From assembly GCA_009840445.1 (NCBI GenBank), contig VXNS01000021.1, forward strand, positions 35,877 through 99,876: 64,000 nt of DNA. Reading direction: 5' to 3'. The translations under genes and the position numbers were made by a program. Shown here in pieces: positions 21,204 to 31,262 of this stretch (positions are counted from its first letter, which is position 1; every line of letters begins with the position of its first letter). The notes under the pieces are model-generated. The model was given only the letters and a program-made list of their open reading frames with translations, had not been told where the DNA came from and did not search any database. This DNA comes from Synechococcus sp. SB0662_bin_14. GTDB taxonomy: Bacteria; Cyanobacteriota; Cyanobacteriia; PCC-6307; Cyanobiaceae.

Positions 21204-21395
21204 GGGACATCCGCATGTGCAACAAAACTTTACATCATGATGAAGTGAACGGGAGGTTCGGGTGCCCCCACCTCCCGCAGCCCCTGTTTGTGCCCCGAGG
21301 ATGGGTTTGTGGGCTGCCATGGTCTTAAGGTGGGGATGGTTGTTGCTCGTTCCGGGCTGCAGCCTTCTCTTCTGCGGTTTCAGCCCGCCCGTTTC

Positions 21396-21734
21396 ATGAG
21401 CATTTACGTCGGCAACGTTCCCTTCACGGCCGAGAAGGAGGACATCCAGGAGCTCTTTGCCTACTACGGCGCAGTGGCCCGTGTGAGCCTTCCCCTCGAC
21501 CGGGAAACAGGCCGAAAGCGCGGGTTCGCTTTTGTGGACATGGTCAACGAGGTTGACGAGCAGTCAGCCATTGACGACCTCCAGGACGTGGAGTGGATGG
21601 GACGCGCCATCCGTGTCCGCAAGGCGGAGCCCCGCGGGGGCGGTGCTTCGGACCGCCCCCGGCGCGGCGAGCGTCCTACCCCGACGGGGGAGCGTCGCGC
21701 CTCGGACGATCCGGAGAACGACGGACAGGGCTGA
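21396..21734 (+). CDS. RRM-type RNA-binding protein
   Basis: The product is 112 residues. The single RNA-recognition motif shows RNP2 (I-Y-V-G-N-V) at residues 3-8 and RNP1 (K-R-G-F-A-F-V-D-M) near 43-51, followed by an Arg/Gly/Pro-rich tail. This is the cyanobacterial Rbp class, often cold-regulated and involved in mRNA binding, including localisation of photosystem mRNAs. Start ATG 21396, after a region with no similarity. Confidence 0.93.
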   Translation: MSIYVGNVPFTAEKEDIQELFAYYGAVARVSLPLDRETGRKRGFAFVDMVNEVDEQSAIDDLQDVEWMGRAIRVRKAEPRGGGASDRPRRGERPTPTGERRASDDPENDGQG

Positions 21735-21990
21735 CGTCACAGCGATCACGCTTGGGATGTTGGGGCGGTGGCGGCTTCCTGTTCTCCTTGATGCACCACG
21801 GCTGGGAGACACGAATCAGTTCAATCTGGTTTGCGGCTTGAGATTCCGCTTCCAGAAGGCGTTGAACCATTTGGCAACGGGGAGCCGCGGCAAGTTCTCC
21901 TTCTTCTGTCCACTCCAAGGCAGCCAACTCCGGTTTGAAGGAATGGGAGGGGATAGCGGATCTTGGCGGTGTTTGTGATCTTTTCATCAT
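21676..21990 (-). CDS. Hypothetical protein antisense to the RRM gene end
   Basis: A 104-residue ORF whose first 70 residues have protein-like composition (S-F-K-P-E-L-A-A-L-E-W-T-E-E-G-E-L, then Q-P-W-C-I-K-E-N-R-K-P) and could be a small conserved cyanobacterial protein. The last 20 residues overlap the RRM gene on the other strand. No family is recognised and no Shine-Dalgarno sequence is obvious. Without it, 21735-22117 would be empty, and the rest of that gap holds pyrimidine-rich sequence only. Confidence 0.4.
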   Translation of the reverse strand: MMKRSQTPPRSAIPSHSFKPELAALEWTEEGELAAAPRCQMVQRLLEAESQAANQIELIRVSQPWCIKENRKPPPPQHPKRDRCDVSPVRRSPDRPRRDAPPSG

Positions 21991-22117
21991 CTCTACACCT
22001 CTGTCAGGGTTTCTTAACTCTCTCGCCAGGCTTCCTCTTTCCTTAAGAATTTAAGGTTTTCTTTTCCTTTCCGGAAACAAAAGAAATCCTCCCCTCCCTT
22101 TTCGCTTGCCTGGTCCC

Positions 22118-23506
22118 ATGGCCTCCTTGTCCACAACCGAAAACCTTGTTGTCATCGGCTCGGGGCCGGCGGGATACACCGCAGCCCTCTATGCCGCTCG
22201 CGCCAACCTGGCTCCCCTGCTCGTCACCGGTTTTCAGGAGGGGGGCATCCCCGGCGGTCAACTGATGACCACCACCCATGTGGAGAACTTCCCCGGTTTT
22301 CCCCAGGGCATCCTGGGTCCTGATCTCATGGACCGCATGAAGGCCCAGGCCGTGCGCTGGGGAACCCGTCTGCTGGAGGCCGACGCCGATCAACTGGACC
22401 TGAGCCAACAACCGTTCACCATCCAGGCCCAGGGGCAGACCCTGCGCACCCACTCCGTGGTCCTGGCCACAGGGGCCCGGGCCAACCGCCTTCACCTGCC
22501 CCGGGAAGAGCGGTTCTGGAGTCGCGGCATCAGCGCCTGTGCCGTGTGCGACGGGGCCACACCCCAATTCCGCAACGAACCCCTGGCCGTGGTTGGGGGT
22601 GGGGACTCGGCCTGTGAAGAAGCCCATGCCCTGACCAAATACGGCTCCCACGTGCATCTGATTGTGCGCAGAAACAAGCTGCGGGCCTCCAAGGCCATGG
22701 CGGACCGGGTGCTGGCCAACGATCAAATCACCATCCACTGGGAGCACGAGATTGTGGCCCTGCAGGGGGATGACTGGCTCGCGGCCGTTGAGCTGCGTCA
22801 CCGCCGTGACGGCAGCTCAACAACTCTTCCCGTGCGCGGACTCTTCTATGCCATTGGCCACACCCCCAACACGGGGTTGGTCCAAGGGCAGCTTCCCCTG
22901 GATGGAGAGGGCTATCTGGCGCCTCAACGGCCAGGACAGCCGGACACCGTCATCCCCGGTGTCTTCTGGGCCGGGGACGTGGCGGACCGCCGCTGGCGGC
23001 AGGCCGTCACGGCAGCGGCCACGGGTTGCCAAGCAGCGCTTGCTGCCGAGACATGGCTGACGGAGCAGAACCTGGCGGTGACCGTATCCCGCAAGACGCC
23101 GGAGCCGGAATCGGCCCCAATGCCCCAAAAGGTGAGCCTCGCCACGGAAGAGACCTATTCCCCCACAGCCCTCTGGCAGCAAGGCAGCTATGCTCTGCGG
23201 CGTCTTTACCACGAGACTACGGAGCCTCTAGTGGTGGTTTACACCGCACCAGGGTGTGGCCCTTGCCATGTGCTCAAGCCGCAACTGAGGCGGGTAGTGG
23301 AAGAGCTGGCGCCTCAGGTCCATGCCGTCGAGATCAACATTGAGGCGGAACCCGACATTGCCCAGCAGGCTGGCGTGTCAGGGACACCCACCACCCAGGT
23401 GTTTTACAAAAAGGAACTGCGCTGCCAGTGGCGTGGTGTCAAACAGCGGCGCATGATCCGCGCTGAACTGGAGAAGGTGCTGTCCCCTGTCGATTCACGG
23501 ACGTGA
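22118..23506 (+). CDS. trxB: NADPH-thioredoxin reductase fused to thioredoxin (NTRC)
   Basis: The product is 462 residues in two domains. Residues 1-320 are thioredoxin reductase: FAD loop G-S-G-P-A-G-Y near 14-20, redox pair C141-A-V-C144, NADPH loop G-G-G-D-S-A. Residues about 350-455 are a thioredoxin with the C380-G-P-C383 active site. This fusion, NTRC, passes NADPH electrons to 2-Cys peroxiredoxins and supports photosynthetic regulation in darkness and low light. Start ATG 22118, with the TTG 12 bases upstream rejected. It ends head-to-head with infA, with no base between the stop codons. Confidence 0.95.
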   Translation: MASLSTTENLVVIGSGPAGYTAALYAARANLAPLLVTGFQEGGIPGGQLMTTTHVENFPGFPQGILGPDLMDRMKAQAVRWGTRLLEADADQLDLSQQPFTIQAQGQTLRTHSVVLATGARANRLHLPREERFWSRGISACAVCDGATPQFRNEPLAVVGGGDSACEEAHALTKYGSHVHLIVRRNKLRASKAMADRVLANDQITIHWEHEIVALQGDDWLAAVELRHRRDGSSTTLPVRGLFYAIGHTPNTGLVQGQLPLDGEGYLAPQRPGQPDTVIPGVFWAGDVADRRWRQAVTAAATGCQAALAAETWLTEQNLAVTVSRKTPEPESAPMPQKVSLATEETYSPTALWQQGSYALRRLYHETTEPLVVVYTAPGCGPCHVLKPQLRRVVEELAPQVHAVEINIEAEPDIAQQAGVSGTPTTQVFYKKELRCQWRGVKQRRMIRAELEKVLSPVDSRT

Positions 23507-23770
23507 TTACCGGCGCCGGCCGCCAGGTCGGTGGCCTCCACCAGAGCGTGGAGCCCCCATGTTGCGCTCCCGATAGGTAATGCGGCCACGGGTGAGGTCA
23601 TAGGGGCTGATCTCCACGGTCACCTTGTCCCCCGCCAGAAGCTTGATGCGGAACTTGGTGAGCTTGCCGGCAGCGCGGCACAGGCATTGGTGTCCTTCTG
23701 GCTTATCAAGGGTGACCATGTAAAAGCCGTTGCCTTGTTCCCGTTCAATCACGCCAGAGGTTTCAATCAT
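23507..23770 (-). CDS. infA: Translation initiation factor IF-1
   Basis: The product is 87 residues. It occupies the ribosomal A site during initiation and helps subunit dissociation. The OB-fold sequence is clear: I-E-T-S-G-V-I-E-R-E-Q-G-N-G-F-Y-M-V, C-R-A-A-G-K-L, and the C-terminal half D-L-T-R-G-R-I-T-Y-R. A Gly/Arg-rich tail (G-G-G-H-R-P-G-G-R-R-R) extends it beyond the usual 72 residues. I start at ATG 23770; the long upstream extension overlaps the glutamate synthase gene and is a shadow. Confidence 0.95.
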   Translation of the reverse strand: MIETSGVIEREQGNGFYMVTLDKPEGHQCLCRAAGKLTKFRIKLLAGDKVTVEISPYDLTRGRITYRERNMGAPRSGGGHRPGGRRR

Positions 23771-23837
23771 GGTTGAGCCATGGGGAGAGACAACATCATG
23801 GGCAAGCCCAATCCAGACAGAGCCAAACATCAGCTTA

Positions 23838-26800
23838 TCAGGCTCGCACAGGGGCATCGGCGATGTCTGCGCCAGCCTGGACAGGAGATGGGGACAGCCC
23901 CAGGATTTCCTCCTCGGCGGGGGGGACCAGAGCGATGAAACGGGATTGCTGCTCATCCCAGTGCGCCAGAATTTCCCCTGCCCTGGGGCTTCCTGTGGCC
24001 ACCAGATGGGCTTCCAGCAGGGCCTTGAGCTGACTCGCCAGCGCCGCGGACTCCGTCAAGCTGCGCAGCTTGACGGAGTCCCTGTTAATGCGCACGACTG
24101 TGGTGTCGTCCTGTTGAAGCAAGTAGGCCACCCCGCCCGTCATCCCGGCGGCCACGTTGCGGCCCGTGGGTCCCAGCACCACGACTACCCCACCGGTCAT
24201 GTATTCGCAGCAGTGATCGCCGGCCCCCTCCACCACGGCCTGGGCGCCACTGTTGCGCACCCCAAAGCGCTCGCCGGCCCGGCCATGGGCAAAAAGCTGG
24301 CCCCCCGTGGCCCCGTACAGGCAGGTGTTGCCCAGAATCACGTGATTGCCCGCTTGCAAGCTGGAGGTTCTGGGGGGCACGATCACCAGGCGTCCCCCAT
24401 TCATGCCCTTGCCCACGTAGTCGTTGGCTTCGCCATGGAGAACCATATCCAGGCCCTGGATACAGAAGGCCCCGAAGCTCTGCCCCGCACAGCCGCGGAA
24501 GCGCAACTGCAACTGACCGCCAAACCCCCGGTTGCCGTGCCGCGCCGCAATCAACCCGGCCAGGCGCGCCCCCACGCTGCGGTCCGTATTGGCAATCTCC
24601 AGATCCACCGTCATGGAACCGTGGTGTTCCACGGCCTGCTGCAGGGCCGGGTCCGTCAACAGCTCATCCAACAGGATCGGCCCGTTGTCATGGGCCCGGG
24701 CATCATGCTTGCGCCAGTTGTGGTCATGGGCTTGGGGCATGGGCCTCAGCAGGCTGCCCATGTCCACCCCGCTGGTTTTGTGCAGGGCGACGTTGCGGGT
24801 GACCAGCAGATCCACGCGGCCAATCAGGTCATCCATGGACCGCAGGCCCAGGCGGCTGATGAGCTGGCGCACCTCTTCGGCCACGTAGATGAAGAAGTTG
24901 ACCACGTGTTCGGGCAACCCCACGAACCGGCGCCGCAGGTCTTCCTTCTGGGTGGCCACGCCAACGGGGCACTTGTTGGTATGGCAGACCCGGGCCATGA
25001 TGCAGCCCTCGGCGATCATGGCCACCGAGCCGAATCCAAACTCCTCAGCCCCCAGCAGGGCGGCAACCACCACGTCCCAACCGGTCTTCAGGCCACCGTC
25101 AGTCCGCAGAATCACCCGCTGGCGCAAACCATTCTCCAACAGGCAGCGATGCACCTCCGCCAGACCCAGTTCCCAAGGAACACCGGCATGCTTGATGGAA
25201 CTGAGGGGTGAGGCGCCGGTGCCACCGTCATGGCCGGAGATCTGAATCACGTCGGCGTTGGCCTTGGCAACCCCGGCGGCAATGGTGCCAATGCCAATTT
25301 CCGCCACCAGCTTGACCGACACCTTGGCGGCGGGATGAACCTGGTGGAGGTCATGAATGAGTTGGGCCAGGTCCTCAATGGAATAGATGTCGTGGTGGGG
25401 CGGGGGTGAGATGAGGGGCACCCCGGGCTTGCTGTTGCGCAGCCCGGCAATGTAGGCATCCACTTTGGTTCCAGGTAGCTGGCCCCCTTCCCCGGGTTTT
25501 GCCCCCTGCGCCACCTTGATTTCCAGTTGTTGGCCGGAGCGCAGATAGGCGGGAGTGACGCCAAAGCGCCCGGAAGCCACCTGTTTGATGGCGGAGCAGG
25601 CCGTATCGCCGGGGCGCAGACCCCGCAGGTGGGGCAGGGTGGGAGAGTGGCCTGCATCGTCCACGTCGGTGAGCACCCCATAGCGCACCGGATCTTCCCC
25701 ACCTTCCCCGCTGTTGCTCTTGCCGCCAATGCGGTTGAGGGCAACGGCCAGGGTTTCATGGGCCTCGCGGGAGAGGGCCCCCAAGCTCATGCCACCGGTG
25801 CAGAAGCGCCGGCAGATGTCGGCAACGCTTTCCACCTCCTCCAGGGGGGTTGGGGATTGGGCGACACGGAACTCCAGAAGATCCCGCAAGGTGGTGGGAG
25901 GACGCTGCTCCAGCAGTTGCTGGTACGTGGTGAAGTGGTCATAGCCCGGTCCCTGGGCAAGGGCCCTGTGGAGCACCTTGGCCATCTCCGGACTGTTGAG
26001 GTGATATTCGGCCCCGGTGCGGTGTTGCACAAAGCCCATGAACTCCAACTTGCTGCAGCTCAACTCCGGGAACGCCTTGCTGTGGAAGGCCAGGGTCTCA
26101 CTCGCCAGTTCTGCAAAGGTGAGGCCTGCCACACGGCTGGTGGTGCCCCGGAAGGCCGCAGCAATCAGGTCAGCCCCAATGCCCACGGCTTCAAAGATTT
26201 GGGCGCCGTGGTAACTGGACAACAAGGAGATGCCGATTTTCGAGAGGATTTTCCGCAGGCCCGCCTCCAGGGCGTGGCGCACGTTGGCTTGGGCCTGGGC
26301 GGCATCCATGGCGGGCAGCTTGCCGCGCTCAATGAGCTTGACGGTGCGGGGATGGTTGCGCCAGTGGCGTGTGGTCTCCCACGTGAGCCACGGGCAAACG
26401 GCGCTGGCGCCATAGCCAATGAGACAAGCCAGATGATGAGTGGTCCAGCATTGTGCCGTCTCCACCACCAGGGAAGCCCGCAGCCGCAAGCCTGCACGAA
26501 TCAGGTGGTGGTGGACGGCGCCCGTGGCCAGCAACGGCGGAATGATGCTGCGCATGGGGCTGAGGCCACCATCCCGACGGTCCGAGAAGACGAGAATTTC
26601 CGCGCCGCGGCGCACCGCTTGCTCGGCTTGACGGCAAAGCTGCTGCACCGCCTCTTGCAGGCCGTCCGGGCCGGCGGCAACAGGAAACAGGGTGCTGAGA
26701 TGGTGGCAGTTCCAGCCTGATGCACTCAACCGGCTCAGTTCCGCTTCATTGAGCAACGGCGAGGGCAGATCCAGGCGGCGGGCCCCCTCGGCAGACGGCT

Positions 26801-28481
26801 CCAGTGCCGATCCACGGCGCCCCAAGTGAACCGCAAGGCTCATCACCAACTCTTCCCGCAGGGGGTCGATGGGGGGATTGGTGACCTGGGCAAACCGCTG
26901 CTTGAAGTAGTCGTACAGCAGGTGAGGCTTGTTGGAGAGGACGGCCAGGGGGATGTCGTCTCCCATGCAGAAGGTGGGCTCCTTCCTCTTGCCGGCCATG
27001 TCCTCGATGATGAGGTCCAGGTCCTCGGCGGTGAAGCCAACCGCGGTCTGCAATTGCAACAACTCCAGATTGCCGAACCGGGGCTCCGTACGCCACGCTT
27101 CCGGAGCAAGCTGTTGACGCAGTTGCAGCCATTGGCCGTAGGGATAGCGGCTGGCTTCTTCCTCCTTCACCTGCCAGTTGCGCAGCAGGCGGCCCTTCTC
27201 CAGATCAACGGCCAACATCTGACCAGGACCCAGGCGGCCCTTCTCCACAATGGCGGCTTCGTCCAACTCCACCACACCGGTCTCGGTCCCCATGACCACC
27301 AGGCCGTCCCGGGTGACGCAGTAGCGGGCCGGACGCAGGCCGTTGCGGTCAAGGCAGGCCCCAATCCAGCGCCCGTCGGTGAACGCCAGCAAGGCGGGTC
27401 CATCCCAGGCTTCCTGAATGCCGGCCCAATAGGCATAGAAGTCCTGCAGTTGCCGGCGATTTTCCAGTTCCGGTTGCTGCTGAAACGCTTCCGGCACCAG
27501 GGTCATCAGGCTTTCGATGACGGGGCGACCGCTGCGCACCATCAACTCCAACATGCCGTCCAGGTTGGCGGAATCACTGAAGGCTGGATTCACCACGGGG
27601 TGCAAGTCCGCCGCAGCGTCCCCCCAGGCTTGCTTGAGGCCGTCCTGGGCTGCCAGGGCCCAGTTGATGTTGCCCAGCAGGGTGTTGATTTCACCGTTGT
27701 GGCCCAACAGGCGCATGGGCTGGGCCAGGGGCCAACGGGGCAAGGTGTTGGTGCTGAACCGTCGGTGGTAGACCGCGTAAGGAACGGCAAAGCGCTCGTC
27801 TTGCAGGTCCCTGTAGAAGGCCGGCAGCACCGCGGAGCGCACCATGCCCTTGTAGACCACTGTGCGGGTGCTCAAGGAGGCAAAGGAGACATGGCGACTC
27901 AACGCCGTCCCCAACACCTGGCCAAGCTGGGCGCCAATGCGGCGGCGGCAACGGAACAGCAAGCGCTCCAACGCTTCCTGATCCCCATGGCCCTCGTCCA
28001 TGGAGAGGAGCCACTGCTCAATCACCGGACAGCTTGCGGCTGCCATGGGACCCAGAACATCCCGGTCAACGGGCACCACGCGCCAGCCATGGCTGCGGAG
28101 CCCCAACTGGGCCGCCTGCTGCTCACAAAGGCGGCGCGTTGTGGAGCGGGCCTCGTCGTCCTGGGGCAGAAACACCATGCCCAAGGCGGGAATGTTCCCA
28201 TCCGGCAGCGCCGCCACAGCAGGCCAGAGTGTCTTCAGCAGGGGCCAGGGAATGGCGCAGAGCACACCTGCACCATCTCCGGAGTCCCGATCACCGCCAC
28301 AGCCGCCCCGATGTTCCATGCAACCCAGCCCCCGCAGGGCTTGCTGCAAGATCCAGTGGCTCGGGTGACCGTCCAGCCGGGCCAGAAAGCCAACGCCACA
28401 ACCGTCCCGCTCCCGTTCCAGCCAATCAGGCCCTGAAGAATCCCGGTAAGGCCAGGCAGAACAGCGTGATGGTGTGGACAT
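23838..28481 (-). CDS. glsF: Ferredoxin-dependent glutamate synthase
   Basis: The product is 1547 residues. It makes two glutamates from glutamine and 2-oxoglutarate with reduced ferredoxin, closing ammonia assimilation with glutamine synthetase. After a 27-residue propeptide the catalytic Cys28 lies in D-G-C-G-V-G-F (N-terminal amidotransferase domain). The FMN-binding barrel shows P-P-P-H-H-D-I-Y-S-I-E-D-L-A-Q-L and G-H-D-G-G-T-G-A-S-P. The C-terminal beta-helix domain has G-x-x-G-x-x-M-x-G-G repeats (G-A-G-D-H-C-C-E-Y-M-T-G-G). No small NADPH subunit lies nearby, which fits the ferredoxin type. It is on the same strand as infA, 67 bases upstream. Confidence 0.96.
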   Translation of the reverse strand: MSTPSRCSAWPYRDSSGPDWLERERDGCGVGFLARLDGHPSHWILQQALRGLGCMEHRGGCGGDRDSGDGAGVLCAIPWPLLKTLWPAVAALPDGNIPALGMVFLPQDDEARSTTRRLCEQQAAQLGLRSHGWRVVPVDRDVLGPMAAASCPVIEQWLLSMDEGHGDQEALERLLFRCRRRIGAQLGQVLGTALSRHVSFASLSTRTVVYKGMVRSAVLPAFYRDLQDERFAVPYAVYHRRFSTNTLPRWPLAQPMRLLGHNGEINTLLGNINWALAAQDGLKQAWGDAAADLHPVVNPAFSDSANLDGMLELMVRSGRPVIESLMTLVPEAFQQQPELENRRQLQDFYAYWAGIQEAWDGPALLAFTDGRWIGACLDRNGLRPARYCVTRDGLVVMGTETGVVELDEAAIVEKGRLGPGQMLAVDLEKGRLLRNWQVKEEEASRYPYGQWLQLRQQLAPEAWRTEPRFGNLELLQLQTAVGFTAEDLDLIIEDMAGKRKEPTFCMGDDIPLAVLSNKPHLLYDYFKQRFAQVTNPPIDPLREELVMSLAVHLGRRGSALEPSAEGARRLDLPSPLLNEAELSRLSASGWNCHHLSTLFPVAAGPDGLQEAVQQLCRQAEQAVRRGAEILVFSDRRDGGLSPMRSIIPPLLATGAVHHHLIRAGLRLRASLVVETAQCWTTHHLACLIGYGASAVCPWLTWETTRHWRNHPRTVKLIERGKLPAMDAAQAQANVRHALEAGLRKILSKIGISLLSSYHGAQIFEAVGIGADLIAAAFRGTTSRVAGLTFAELASETLAFHSKAFPELSCSKLEFMGFVQHRTGAEYHLNSPEMAKVLHRALAQGPGYDHFTTYQQLLEQRPPTTLRDLLEFRVAQSPTPLEEVESVADICRRFCTGGMSLGALSREAHETLAVALNRIGGKSNSGEGGEDPVRYGVLTDVDDAGHSPTLPHLRGLRPGDTACSAIKQVASGRFGVTPAYLRSGQQLEIKVAQGAKPGEGGQLPGTKVDAYIAGLRNSKPGVPLISPPPHHDIYSIEDLAQLIHDLHQVHPAAKVSVKLVAEIGIGTIAAGVAKANADVIQISGHDGGTGASPLSSIKHAGVPWELGLAEVHRCLLENGLRQRVILRTDGGLKTGWDVVVAALLGAEEFGFGSVAMIAEGCIMARVCHTNKCPVGVATQKEDLRRRFVGLPEHVVNFFIYVAEEVRQLISRLGLRSMDDLIGRVDLLVTRNVALHKTSGVDMGSLLRPMPQAHDHNWRKHDARAHDNGPILLDELLTDPALQQAVEHHGSMTVDLEIANTDRSVGARLAGLIAARHGNRGFGGQLQLRFRGCAGQSFGAFCIQGLDMVLHGEANDYVGKGMNGGRLVIVPPRTSSLQAGNHVILGNTCLYGATGGQLFAHGRAGERFGVRNSGAQAVVEGAGDHCCEYMTGGVVVVLGPTGRNVAAGMTGGVAYLLQQDDTTVVRINRDSVKLRSLTESAALASQLKALLEAHLVATGSPRAGEILAHWDEQQSRFIALVPPAEEEILGLSPSPVQAGADIADAPVRA

Positions 28482-28562
28482 TAACAGTGGCCGGACTTTA
28501 GGCTCCTAGGCTAGCCTCGAACATGGAAATCACAGCGTCTTCGACTTTGGTTGTTCTGGTCA

Positions 28563-30395
28563 ATGCATGCTGCTGTTGGACGATGTGCAGTGCTGGGCCT
28601 GCTCAGTTCTTTGCTTCTCGGTCCGCTCCCTCCAGCCCGTGGACAGAACCCGGCGGCCCCACCGGCTCCATTACCACTTCCCCCTGAACACAGCGAGCCG
28701 TTTCGGACTGCGCCTCCGCCCCTGCAACCGCTTCAGGACCAGGGGAGACCGTCTCCGGTGTTCACGGGGGACAGTATTGCCCTGAATGGCGCCGAGTTGC
28801 ATGTCCCATGGCGCCTTGAAGGCGAATCAGGTTCCAGGCAACGCCTTTTTGTCCCCATTGACGTCTTGATTCACCAATTGGGAATCGAGGTGAACCCTGG
28901 GGCAAACGGCTTGCAGTTGGCCTGGTTTGGCCATGTCTTTCCCGTTGAGGAGGCCCGTCCTCCTCTGGAAGACGAGCCTGCTGTGGACGTTGCCCCCCTG
29001 GCGCGGCGCTTCCGTTGGCGGTTCAGCCCCGTTGATAATCAGTTGAATCTCCAGATTCGCCCACCACGGCTGATCAACGTGCGGCTAGGGAAATCTGCCG
29101 AACGGGTACGGATCGTGCTGGACTTCCTGGGCCCGGCTCCTTTTCGTCGTCAGGACAGGGAGTTGGTGATAGAGACGCGCTCCCGGGACGTGCATCTGCG
29201 GGAAATGGAGACCCTCGGCATTCCCCACCAGTGGACACCGGGTCTGCTGAGGCTGAACACGGCAGCCCTCAGTCCCAACAGCCATGTCCTTTCCCTTGGC
29301 CGTCCGGAGCGCCTTGTGCTGGATCTCTCCTATGAAGATTTTCTCGCCCTGCGGGTTCCGGGGGCAGCCAGCCAGGACACTTTCCCGCCGCCCAAGCGGT
29401 TTCAACTGACCACCAAGGTGATGCCCCTTGGGGATCGCAGGTTTCGTATCCATAGCGTGGCTCTGGATCTCACCAATCCCGCTGTCACCATGGTGCCCTT
29501 AACCAGGTCGAACGGCATGGATGAACTCAGCCATCTCCATGAGCTGGCCAGGACCTGGCAAGCGGACCTGGCCATCAACGGAGGCTATTTCAATCGCGTT
29601 CGCAAGCTTCCTCTGGGCGCCATCAAACGGCGAGGTCATTGGCTTTCGGGGCCAATTCTGGGCCGCGGCGCCATGGGATGGGGGGCAGGGGAGCGGCCGT
29701 TCTTTGGACGATTGGTCATGAAGGAAACGGTGACAGGATCCAGAGGTTCCTTCCCCCTGAGCCACCTGAACAGCGGCTACGCCCAGGCAGGGGTGGCCCG
29801 CTATACCCACCATTGGAGCAGCCACTATCACCCCTTAACCCAGGGCGAGACCGGTGTTCTGGTGCGGGGGAACCGGGTGGTGCGTCACTTTGCCTCCTTC
29901 CAGTTGAAGGACGGCGTTGCCTTGCCCCCCGGAAGCTGGCTGCTGGTGGCCCGTTACGGCGCCACCCTACCGCTGCGTCTTGGCGACTCTGTTGCCCTCA
30001 GTCAACATCTGACCCCTGGCGTCTTCGGGCAGCAACCCAACGTTATAGGGGCAGGCCCCCTGCTCCTGCTGGGTGGTCGCCCCGTCCTGAATTCCGGCCT
30101 TGAGAGCTTCAGCAGCCAATTCCAACGGCAGAAGGCGCCACGGAGCGTGGTGGCGTGGGGGCAAGGTCGGTTATGGCTCTTCACCGTTCAAGGCCTGGGC
30201 AACCCTGGACCCACTCTCCAGGAGACCACCCGATTGGTTCAGCAGTTGGGCATGGAAGACGCCCTCAACCTTGATGGCGGCAGCTCCACCACCTTGGTGG
30301 TCCAAGGCGTCACGGCCGTGCAGGGGCGGGGGGTGAATGCTCGCGTCCATAATGGCTTGGGCGTGGTGGTCAGACAGCCACCGGACAAGAACTGA
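28563..30395 (+). CDS. Secreted phosphodiester glycosidase (NAGPA)-domain protein
   Basis: The product is 610 residues. A Sec signal peptide is visible (residues about 8-27, L-G-L-L-S-S-L-L-L-G, cleavage after A-R-G). A Pro-rich linker is followed by a copper-amine-oxidase-N/AMIN-like beta region, then a C-terminal NAGPA domain (PF09992): A-I-N-G-G-Y-F-N and L-N-L-D-G-G-S-S-T-T with G-L-G-V near the end. It is probably periplasmic or cell-wall associated, acting on glycan phosphodiesters; substrate unknown. A TTG at 28551 is possible. Divergent from glsF. Confidence 0.85.
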   Translation: MHAAVGRCAVLGLLSSLLLGPLPPARGQNPAAPPAPLPLPPEHSEPFRTAPPPLQPLQDQGRPSPVFTGDSIALNGAELHVPWRLEGESGSRQRLFVPIDVLIHQLGIEVNPGANGLQLAWFGHVFPVEEARPPLEDEPAVDVAPLARRFRWRFSPVDNQLNLQIRPPRLINVRLGKSAERVRIVLDFLGPAPFRRQDRELVIETRSRDVHLREMETLGIPHQWTPGLLRLNTAALSPNSHVLSLGRPERLVLDLSYEDFLALRVPGAASQDTFPPPKRFQLTTKVMPLGDRRFRIHSVALDLTNPAVTMVPLTRSNGMDELSHLHELARTWQADLAINGGYFNRVRKLPLGAIKRRGHWLSGPILGRGAMGWGAGERPFFGRLVMKETVTGSRGSFPLSHLNSGYAQAGVARYTHHWSSHYHPLTQGETGVLVRGNRVVRHFASFQLKDGVALPPGSWLLVARYGATLPLRLGDSVALSQHLTPGVFGQQPNVIGAGPLLLLGGRPVLNSGLESFSSQFQRQKAPRSVVAWGQGRLWLFTVQGLGNPGPTLQETTRLVQQLGMEDALNLDGGSSTTLVVQGVTAVQGRGVNARVHNGLGVVVRQPPDKN

Positions 30396-30404
30396 GCAAC
30401 CATC

Positions 30405-30761
30405 ATGGCCCGGCACGCCCTGTTCCAGATCACTCCACAGGCCGCAGCGGAACTCAGCCGCCAAGCGGCGCTCACATCCTGTCCAGGGGTTGCCAGCCTG
30501 GAACTTCAGCCCGGCGGATGCCAGAGTTGGGTGCTGGTCATCCACGCCGGTGTTGCCGTAGGTGAGCCCATGGCGCGAACGGACGGCATCACCCTTTGGG
30601 CTCACACGGACACCGTCAACCAACTGGAATCCATGCATCTGGACCACCACCATGACCTGCGCGGTGGCGGTTTCATCCTTCGTGGTCCCAAGGACGTGCG
30701 GTTTTGCACCTGTGGCATTGCCTTCAGCCGCCCAGCCAGGGACGTCAACCAGGAGCAGTGA
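30405..30761 (+). CDS. HesB/IscA-family iron-sulfur carrier protein
   Basis: The product is 118 residues. The three cysteines typical of A-type Fe-S carriers are present: one in G-G-C-Q-S and two in C-T-C-G-I-A-F near the C-terminus (family form C-G-C-G-x-S-F). Such proteins hold or deliver [2Fe-2S]/[4Fe-4S] clusters. It begins 9 bases after the glycosidase-domain gene. A His-rich loop (L-D-H-H-H-D-L) is unusual for the family. Confidence 0.87.
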   Translation: MARHALFQITPQAAAELSRQAALTSCPGVASLELQPGGCQSWVLVIHAGVAVGEPMARTDGITLWAHTDTVNQLESMHLDHHHDLRGGGFILRGPKDVRFCTCGIAFSRPARDVNQEQ

Positions 30762-30814
30762 TGCGGTAAAGTTGTGGATTGTGCGACCCCGCCGCGGTTT
30801 ATCATCAGGCCTCA

Positions 30815-31189
30815 ATGCCCACGATCCAGCAACTCATCCGTACTGAGCGCTCTCGGCTGAGAGACAAGACCAAATCTCCCGCCCTGCGATCTTGCCCCGG
30901 GCGGCGGGGGGTGTGTACCCGTGTGTACACATCAACGCCCAAAAAGCCCAACTCCGCGCTGCGGAAAGTGGCGCGGGTGCGACTCACCTCAGGTTTTGAG
31001 GTGACAGCCTACATCGGCGGCGAGGGCCATAACCTGCAAGAACACTCCGTGGTGCTGATTCGCGGGGGACGGGTCAAGGATCTTCCGGGTGTGCGCTATC
31101 ACATCATTCGCGGCACCCTGGATACGGCAGGGGTCAAGGACCGTCGCCAATCCCGCTCCAAATACGGGGCCAAGCAGCCCAAGGACTGA
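30815..31189 (+). CDS. rpsL: 30S ribosomal protein S12
   Basis: The product is 124 residues, the standard size. S12 sits at the decoding site. The accuracy-centre segment [12 protein letters not shown] is intact with the Lys often changed in streptomycin resistance. Start ATG 30815 (M-P-T-I-Q-Q-L-I-R). First gene of the str operon rpsL-rpsG-fusA-tuf-rpsJ. Confidence 0.97.
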   Translation: MPTIQQLIRTERSRLRDKTKSPALRSCPGRRGVCTRVYTSTPKKPNSALRKVARVRLTSGFEVTAYIGGEGHNLQEHSVVLIRGGRVKDLPGVRYHIIRGTLDTAGVKDRRQSRSKYGAKQPKD

Positions 31190-31262
31190 CCTGAACCCAG
31201 GTCCACCCCCGCGCCGTCGTTACCGTTCACCTTCCCACTGATTTTTCTCCTGTCTCTGCCCC

